DNA from: an uncultured Bryobacterales bacterium
GTDB lineage: Bacteria > Acidobacteriota > Terriglobia > Bryobacterales > UBA6623
Assembly: GCA_958295955.1 (NCBI GenBank)
Contig: OY282420.1
Coordinates: forward strand, 3,114,435-3,178,434
Reading direction: 5' to 3'
DNA: 64,000 bases
The notes below the pieces were generated by a model. The model saw only the letters and a program-made list of their open reading frames with translations, searched no databases and was not told where the DNA came from. Positions within the stretch are counted from its first letter, which is position 1. Every line of letters starts with the position of its first letter. Made by a program: the position numbers and the translations under genes. This document shows positions 63,437 through 64,000 of this stretch, piece after piece.

Positions 63437-64000
63437 AACGGCTTCTTCTCCCGTTCTTGCGCAGCGGATGGGGACGCCTCGGGGGCGGGGCTTGCGGGCG
63501 GCAGCGCCGCGGGGTCGAAATTAAAATCGGGCGCCGGTTGCCCGAGATTGCCGATTCGCGTGCCCTGCGCGCCTACGGTTTCTCGATATCGTTGCTTGAT
63601 GCGGTCTGCGTCCAGCGCCGCAACCGGCGCCGCGCTCAGGCCGGGCGCGGGAGTGGAATCCACCTCGTTTTGCCGCTGGGAGGCCGTCAGCGCTCCGGGC
63701 GCCTCCGGCGTCCCTTCGCCGGGAAGCTGCAGATGAACGCCCTTGGTCACAATCAACGCCTCTTCCACAAGATCCGGCGGCGCAAAGAGCTCGACGGAGA
63801 TGTCCTGAAACGCCGTGCCCGGCGCAACCCGCGTCACCCGGCCCACCGGCAATCCCCGCGGGAACACCCGGTCGTCGCCGGATGTGTACGCCAATTCGCC
63901 CGGCGACACCTTCGTCTCGGGCAGGATGTAGTCGATCGTGCAGGCGCGCCCGCCGGTTCCTTTGAGCACCCCGCGGGCGAGGCTGTCCGCCAGCACGATT
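63433..64000 (-). CDS. mreC: MreC C-terminal part, truncated by the window edge
   Basis: The visible part (about 187 residues) is the beta-rich domain: MLADSLARGVLKGTGGRACTIDYIL, ELAYTSGDDRVFPRGLPVGRVTRV and DISVELFAPPDLVEEALIV, matching MreC. After about residue 95 it is Pro/Ala/Glu-rich (NEVDSTPAPGL), a low-complexity tail. The 5' end, coiled coil and mreB lie beyond position 64000. Confidence 0.88.
   Translation of the reverse strand, partial: IVLADSLARGVLKGTGGRACTIDYILPETKVSPGELAYTSGDDRVFPRGLPVGRVTRVAPGTAFQDISVELFAPPDLVEEALIVTKGVHLQLPGEGTPEAPGALTASQRQNEVDSTPAPGLSAAPVAALDADRIKQRYRETVGAQGTRIGNLGQPAPDFNFDPAALPPASPAPEASPSAAQEREKKPL

Overview
The window reads as a chromosomal segment of a high-GC Gram-negative bacterium, most likely an acidobacterium of the Solibacter/Bryobacter type (inference). 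The clues are an Oar-like carboxypeptidase-domain TonB receptor, a secreted NHL protein with Solibacter-style TIGR03437 modules, PQQ/cytochrome and sulfatase genes, and small secreted Cys-rich proteins of a kind I associate with acidobacteria. No rRNA, tRNA, CRISPR array, integrase or transposase was recognised. Most genes are ordinary housekeeping or carbohydrate/envelope genes; the odd features are local (duplications, degenerate domains, small ORFs).

Left part (1-12.8 kb): a truncated divergent gene and a TonB receptor behind a near-consensus sigma-70 promoter; a bacilliredoxin; a cytochrome-PQQ dehydrogenase divergent from a sulfatase; a lipoprotein with two metallo-beta-lactamase folds; then, on the minus strand, an M49-like metallopeptidase lipoprotein followed by a GT-C-like membrane protein. 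12.9-14.7 kb holds a recent tandem duplication: two almost identical coiled-coil/TM proteins that differ by one 18-residue repeat, with a decayed 3' fragment of the dinG-like helicase gene between them. 14.4-21.6 kb continues on the minus strand with the intact helicase, an AI-2E-type exporter/permease and four glycosyltransferases.

Middle (21.7-40.3 kb): a cysteine-desulfurase-like enzyme; a small operon (103-aa protein, MidA-type methyltransferase, membrane protein); a HEAT-cyclophilin fusion; a three-gene Tat-exported molybdenum hydroxylase (2Fe-2S, Mo and FAD subunits) followed by a small Cys-containing ORF; gatC-gatA with a DciA-like gene; a cupin; an SDR; the NHL/TIGR03437 protein; a relic of a PQQ sugar dehydrogenase; and a second sulfatase.

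Right part (40.3-64 kb): amino-acid and nucleotide biosynthesis (hisZ-hisG, aroDE fusion-trpE, purB), mutY, two paralogous small secreted proteins with an excellent intrinsic terminator, TCA genes icd-mdh, lepB-manC, a third sulfatase, an OYE-type flavin oxidoreductase, and finally the cell-shape/RNA cluster mreC-mreD-mrdA-rodA-rng-acyP, read from the right edge. The RNase E/G in that cluster carries a ~330-residue low-complexity insertion inside its S1 domain.

Functionally, the outer-membrane receptor, three sulfatases, PQQ and molybdenum oxidoreductases fit a heterotroph degrading sulfated or oxidised organic matter, and the glycosyltransferase block plus manC fits surface polysaccharide synthesis. 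These are inferences from gene families; nothing here proves substrates.
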